From positions 992,001 to 1,056,000 of the forward strand of contig OY969576.1 of the NCBI GenBank assembly GCA_963701245.1: DNA of 64,000 nucleotides. The letters run 5' to 3'. Both the position numbers and the translations under genes were made by a program. This document shows, in pieces, positions 60,851-64,000 of the stretch. Below the pieces are notes generated by a model that did no database searches, had not been told where the DNA came from, and was given only the letters and a program-made list of their open reading frames with translations. Numbering within the stretch: the stretch's first letter is position 1; each line of letters starts with the position of its first letter. This DNA is from CAWCCP01 sp963701245. GTDB taxonomy: Bacteria > Patescibacteriota > Saccharimonadia > Saccharimonadales > UBA4665.

Positions 60851-61918
60851 CTATTTTTTATTGTTATCAATCCATTGTAAGGCAAGTGCTTTAGCGCCGC
60901 GCACGCCAATATGCGAATCGGTAATCAAATAAATTGGTATACCGCCAAGCAAGTCAGCTAACCAGGGCGCATGTTCGGGTGTCCCATGCCTGACAAATAC
61001 TTTTGAAAATGACGTATTTTGAGCCCAATACTCGCTTAGTCCAACAGACAGACTGCCTGTTAAGTACATGCCGCCAGTTGCCTTGTAGACTAAGGCAAGG
61101 TCGGCCAAATAATTCCCTATTAAATTGCCCATATTGCCAAGAATCGTTTTGGCAGCTTCCCGATTTGCACCAGTGCCTTCTGTCGCAAAGGCTAGCAAGA
61201 CTGTGCCGGCCGGTTGATTATCTGAAATGGCAGCTTTTAAGGCATGGTCAAGTTCCGTCGCCCCACGAAGTTCAGGACTATGCTCAAGCCAATTCTGGAT
61301 ACCATACCTTCCTGAGATGGCCAATTCAACGGAGGGATGTGCATATTTCTTAGATAAATGTCGATGATGACGTTGCTCTGCTTCGTTCGAGGGACGAAAA
61401 CCTATATGTCCGGCTTCTCCAGAGAAATAAATGTAATGTTCCGATTCCTCATCCCAAATCGCCACACTTACTCCCACGCCAGTACTGAGCGTTATAGCCA
61501 CTTTAGGGCCAGTTAAATCCGCCTGACCTGTTTTCAACGGAAGAACATCAAGTTCCGGTAGTAAGGTAATACCAGCCACGGTGGCACCGACATCATGAAT
61601 CGTCTGAAAGTGGGTGCCAGGATACTTATCATCAGCGTGAGATGGATTGAAAACCGGCCATTTCACATTCGTTAATGTAACCTCACCGGAGCGCTCATTG
61701 CGTGGACCGGCCATTGCTATGACGATGGATTTAGGTTTAGAAGTAGTCAACGTAAAAAAATCGTCCAATACTGCATACATATCAGGATACGAATCGGTGA
61801 CAAAACGATGCAGTTGATCGTTTTGGTCAAGAAGTTCAATCTTTGTTCCACCGACATCAATACCGGCTGCATTGAGCCGAGCCGCGGTCTTTGCTTTGTA
61901 TGCGTCAAGAATACTCAT
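60851..61918 (-). CDS. glk: Glucokinase
   Basis: Phosphorylates glucose to glucose 6-phosphate, the substrate of ino1 and of glycan routes. A 355-residue COG0837-type (Glk) enzyme: phosphate loop AGIDVGGTKIEL, LTNVKWPVFNP, GTGVGVS-type loop (LSTGVGVSVAIW) and FSGEAGHIGFRP. The ATG at 61918 follows a GAGAGG ribosome site. It is followed 58 bp downstream by tRNA-Cys. Confidence 0.88.
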   Translation of the reverse strand: MSILDAYKAKTAARLNAAGIDVGGTKIELLDQNDQLHRFVTDSYPDMYAVLDDFFTLTTSKPKSIVIAMAGPRNERSGEVTLTNVKWPVFNPSHADDKYPGTHFQTIHDVGATVAGITLLPELDVLPLKTGQADLTGPKVAITLSTGVGVSVAIWDEESEHYIYFSGEAGHIGFRPSNEAEQRHHRHLSKKYAHPSVELAISGRYGIQNWLEHSPELRGATELDHALKAAISDNQPAGTVLLAFATEGTGANREAAKTILGNMGNLIGNYLADLALVYKATGGMYLTGSLSVGLSEYWAQNTSFSKVFVRHGTPEHAPWLADLLGGIPIYLITDSHIGVRGAKALALQWIDNNKK

Positions 61919-61935
61919 GAATAAAACCTCTCCAC

Positions 61936-62340
61936 CTAATACCTTCCGTCTTTAATAATTTCTATCCAAATACCATCGGGATCATGAATGAAAAAGTATT
62001 GTAGCGACTCCAGAGATTCATCAATTGTCACATCATCATCAGCCAAACTTTTCGCTTGTAGCTCTTTTAAAGTTGCTTGGACATCATCAGTTTTTAAGGC
62101 AAAGTGTTTTAGACCAATATTTGCCAAATCGGGAAGGTAATCATAATCTAATGCAGCAGTATCTAAGCTCGATTTAAAACAAAATATTTCTAGATACAGA
62201 GTGCCAAGCATCAAATGGACGATGGTCTTGAATTTGTCATCATAGCGATGCACTTCAGTAAAGCCAAGCTGCGTATAAAAACCTAAAGAACGCTCTAAGT
62301 TTCGGACCGAAATTGCAACATGATGCGGTGCCAGCTTCAT
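61936..62340 (-). CDS. VOC-family (glyoxalase fold) protein
   Basis: A 134-residue vicinal-oxygen-chelate protein with the two beta-alpha-beta-beta-beta repeats: HHVAISVRNLERSLGFYTQLGF at the start (key part HVAISVRNLERSLGFY) and KHFALKTDDVQATLKEL, then DPDGIWIEI. Probable metal ligands are His in HHVAI and Glu in IEII. Substrate unknown. ATG 62340 is chosen as the fold begins there. It lies 17 bp upstream of glk. Confidence 0.85.
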   Translation of the reverse strand: MKLAPHHVAISVRNLERSLGFYTQLGFTEVHRYDDKFKTIVHLMLGTLYLEIFCFKSSLDTAALDYDYLPDLANIGLKHFALKTDDVQATLKELQAKSLADDDVTIDESLESLQYFFIHDPDGIWIEIIKDGRY

Positions 62341-62406
62341 AGACTTATTGTAACAACTTACAGATAATAATATTTTGCAAAAAGCCTTATAATGATCAGC
62401 ATTACC

Positions 62407-63969
62407 ATGTCCAACGAGCCTTCCCCATTGAATGAGCTGCTTCGGCAGCAACTGCTCATCGCCCAGAAGCTTGATCAGGAAATTATCGAGGACAACGCCA
62501 CCGGTGTAATGTTGGAGGTACCCAATACGGGTCGACTGCTGTCAAGCGCCTACGAACAGCTACGAAATGCGGCCGAGTACTCCGAAGAACATCTTCTTTT
62601 GCAGCGTGCCATCAAACGATTTTGTTACCGTAATTTGTTTATTACTCGACGTCGTAGTCAAAATCTTGGCACAGAGTTAATCGTAGAATTAGTGCAAGCA
62701 AGCTATTTACGAGGTGATCAGATTAGCAAGCAAACGGCCCAAAAAATCGATGTGCTTATCAGTAAATACATGGACGCCTACGCAGCGCTTCGCAAAACAA
62801 AACATGGTGGCGAATCAGCTCAAGACTGGGTATTAGCCCTCATTTCTTCGGAGACCGAAAATTTACTTACGCCGCACCATGCCCAGCAGGCTACGGTCTA
62901 CTTTGCGTACCATCATTTTCTTGAATCAATCTCCCGAGATCAATTTGTAGATTATAAGGCCAGTGATCGATTTGAGTTCTGTATGTTTATGGCAGTTCAT
63001 CAAGCTCTTCTAAAGTCTGATATCGATACTGTCAGATACGCATTAAATGTACTGTACCAACAAAATCCAGACGACGTAGAAGGTTTTCGTAATTTAAACT
63101 CACAAATCGATCTCCTATTTAATGATCTAATGACCCTACAACTTAAGCGGACTGTCAGTCGTTATGGCGCGCCATTTAGGATACTTAAAAGTATGATCGA
63201 GGATCGTACCGATATGCTCACCATCTTACTGAATAAACAGCAATTTATGGATGCCTATAGTTGGCAAGTAACACTTGAATATCGGCAACTTCACAATCGA
63301 TTGAATCGATTATTTGTCAAGAGCATCGTGTTCCTTATAATATCCAAATTCTTAATTGGCATTGCCATAGAAGTACCATATGATCTTATCGTGAATGGCG
63401 TAGTGGCGTTTATGCCGCTTACGATCAATTTATTCTTTCCACCCTTGTATTTAGCTAGCTTGCGACTGAGTCTACATGTGCCGTCAAAGTCCAACGCCAA
63501 AACAATTCGTAACTATATGGAAAAGTTGTTATATGAGAATGCAAATACTATCATAAAAGTTCCGAGACAACGAAATTCTACTTTCATCGTCAAGTTTGCA
63601 ATTTTGATTGCCTTTTTACTGCCACTTGCTATCACTGTCTTTATTCTCGATCGATTAGGATTTAACGTTGTGCAAATGATTATCTTCTTTGTCTTTTTCT
63701 CAACGGCAAGTTTCCTTGGATTCAGATTGAGCGTGTTGATTCGAGAATTAGAGTTAACAACCCGACAAACAGGACTTCTCGCTTCAATGCGTGACTTTTT
63801 CTATCTACCGTTTATTTTGGTTGGACAATGGCTATCTCGCAAATACAGTAAAATCAACGCCGTGGCTCGACTCCTAGATATCGGGGTAGAACTACCGCTT
63901 AAAACAGTGCTCCGGTTGCTACGTCAATGGATTAGATTCCTTAACGAAAAACACGAGGAGTTGTATTAG
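62407..63969 (+). CDS. Large hypothetical membrane protein
   Basis: About 520 residues, no family recognised. The first 300 or so are soluble, helical and charged. Four hydrophobic helices follow: near IVFLIISKFLIGIAIEV, VAFMPLTINLFFPPLYLAS, FAILIAFLLPLAITVFIL and VQMIIFFVFFSTASFLGF. A cytosolic tail with basic residues ends the protein. A TATAAT at 62388-62393 lies just before, so ATG 62407 is preferred to ATG 62392, which overlaps it. Confidence 0.7.
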   Translation: MSNEPSPLNELLRQQLLIAQKLDQEIIEDNATGVMLEVPNTGRLLSSAYEQLRNAAEYSEEHLLLQRAIKRFCYRNLFITRRRSQNLGTELIVELVQASYLRGDQISKQTAQKIDVLISKYMDAYAALRKTKHGGESAQDWVLALISSETENLLTPHHAQQATVYFAYHHFLESISRDQFVDYKASDRFEFCMFMAVHQALLKSDIDTVRYALNVLYQQNPDDVEGFRNLNSQIDLLFNDLMTLQLKRTVSRYGAPFRILKSMIEDRTDMLTILLNKQQFMDAYSWQVTLEYRQLHNRLNRLFVKSIVFLIISKFLIGIAIEVPYDLIVNGVVAFMPLTINLFFPPLYLASLRLSLHVPSKSNAKTIRNYMEKLLYENANTIIKVPRQRNSTFIVKFAILIAFLLPLAITVFILDRLGFNVVQMIIFFVFFSTASFLGFRLSVLIRELELTTRQTGLLASMRDFFYLPFILVGQWLSRKYSKINAVARLLDIGVELPLKTVLRLLRQWIRFLNEKHEELY

Positions 63970-64000
63970 GGAAATCTCGCCTCATACATTTGAATCGTCA

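Noticed and set aside
1..64000. CRISPR arrays, rRNA genes, prophage modules
   Set aside because: No regularly spaced short repeats, no rRNA-like sequence and no phage structural genes were seen.

Overview
The window looks like a chromosomal segment of a Patescibacteria/CPR bacterium, most likely a Saccharibacteria (TM7)-like lineage. This is inference; there is no rRNA here. The grounds are compact operons with ATGA/TAATG start-stop overlaps, a type IV pilus operon, a MurF-type ligase fused to an N-terminal membrane segment, a sortase with an LPxTG protein, and a translation/RNA block (leuS, rpmF, nusB, rnc, rpsP, khpA, trmD) without rimM. TGA acts as a normal stop at many tight junctions, so the code is standard. 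Base composition is moderate to AT-rich, except for one GC-richer insertion sequence.

Layout. 0-1.3 kb: a partial gene running off the left edge and an intact IS481-like element with a 13-bp target duplication. 1.5-6.3 kb: an LCP-family cell-envelope protein, two membrane proteins and a degenerate IS1595-like transposase ORF. 6.3-16.8 kb: inositol-phosphate synthase (behind a 15-codon upstream ORF) and a nucleotide block (long-form guaA, purP and a purP paralogue, a pyruvate-kinase-like protein, purF-purN-purD). 16.8-21.3 kb: two frameshifted genes (inositol monophosphatase and phospholipase-D families), a UDP-sulfoquinovose-synthase-like epimerase that seems to start at ATT, an SDR and a tiny membrane protein. 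21.6-24 kb: a GNAT gene split by an IS1249-type (IS256 family) element. 24-30.5 kb: transporters, a glycosyltransferase, a sortase and its LPNTG substrate. 30.6-31.7 kb: an IS30 element.

31.8-40.3 kb: a response regulator and a type IV pilus operon (pilB, pilC, four pseudopilins, a PilM-like protein in two frames) ending in three pilin genes. The first two pilin genes share a perfect 312-bp block of promoter region plus conserved N-terminus and then diverge. 40.3-46.5 kb: a GH13 enzyme divergent from a marR-MFS-ABC efflux operon, then Ni-superoxide dismutase and its maturation protease. 46.5-57.6 kb: a hypothetical gene facing a minus-strand housekeeping run (alpha/beta hydrolase, murF, ddl, leuS, rpmF, nusB, NUDIX, rnc, rpsP, khpA, trmD). 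57.6-60.5 kb: an AT-rich stretch of unrecognised small genes. 60.5-64 kb: tRNA-Leu, tRNA-Cys, glucokinase, a VOC protein and a large membrane protein.

Three genes (PLD family, the PilM-like pilus gene and murF) are each broken by what looks like one missing base in a T or A homopolymer. In murF the predicted correction exposes a convincing C-terminus. The pattern points to homopolymer under-calling in the source assembly or to slippage-type variation. The most interesting biology is the homogenised 5' cassette of the pilin genes, the archaeal-type purP pair beside a eukaryote-type GMP synthetase, and the IS insertion whose removal restores a 420-residue reading frame.
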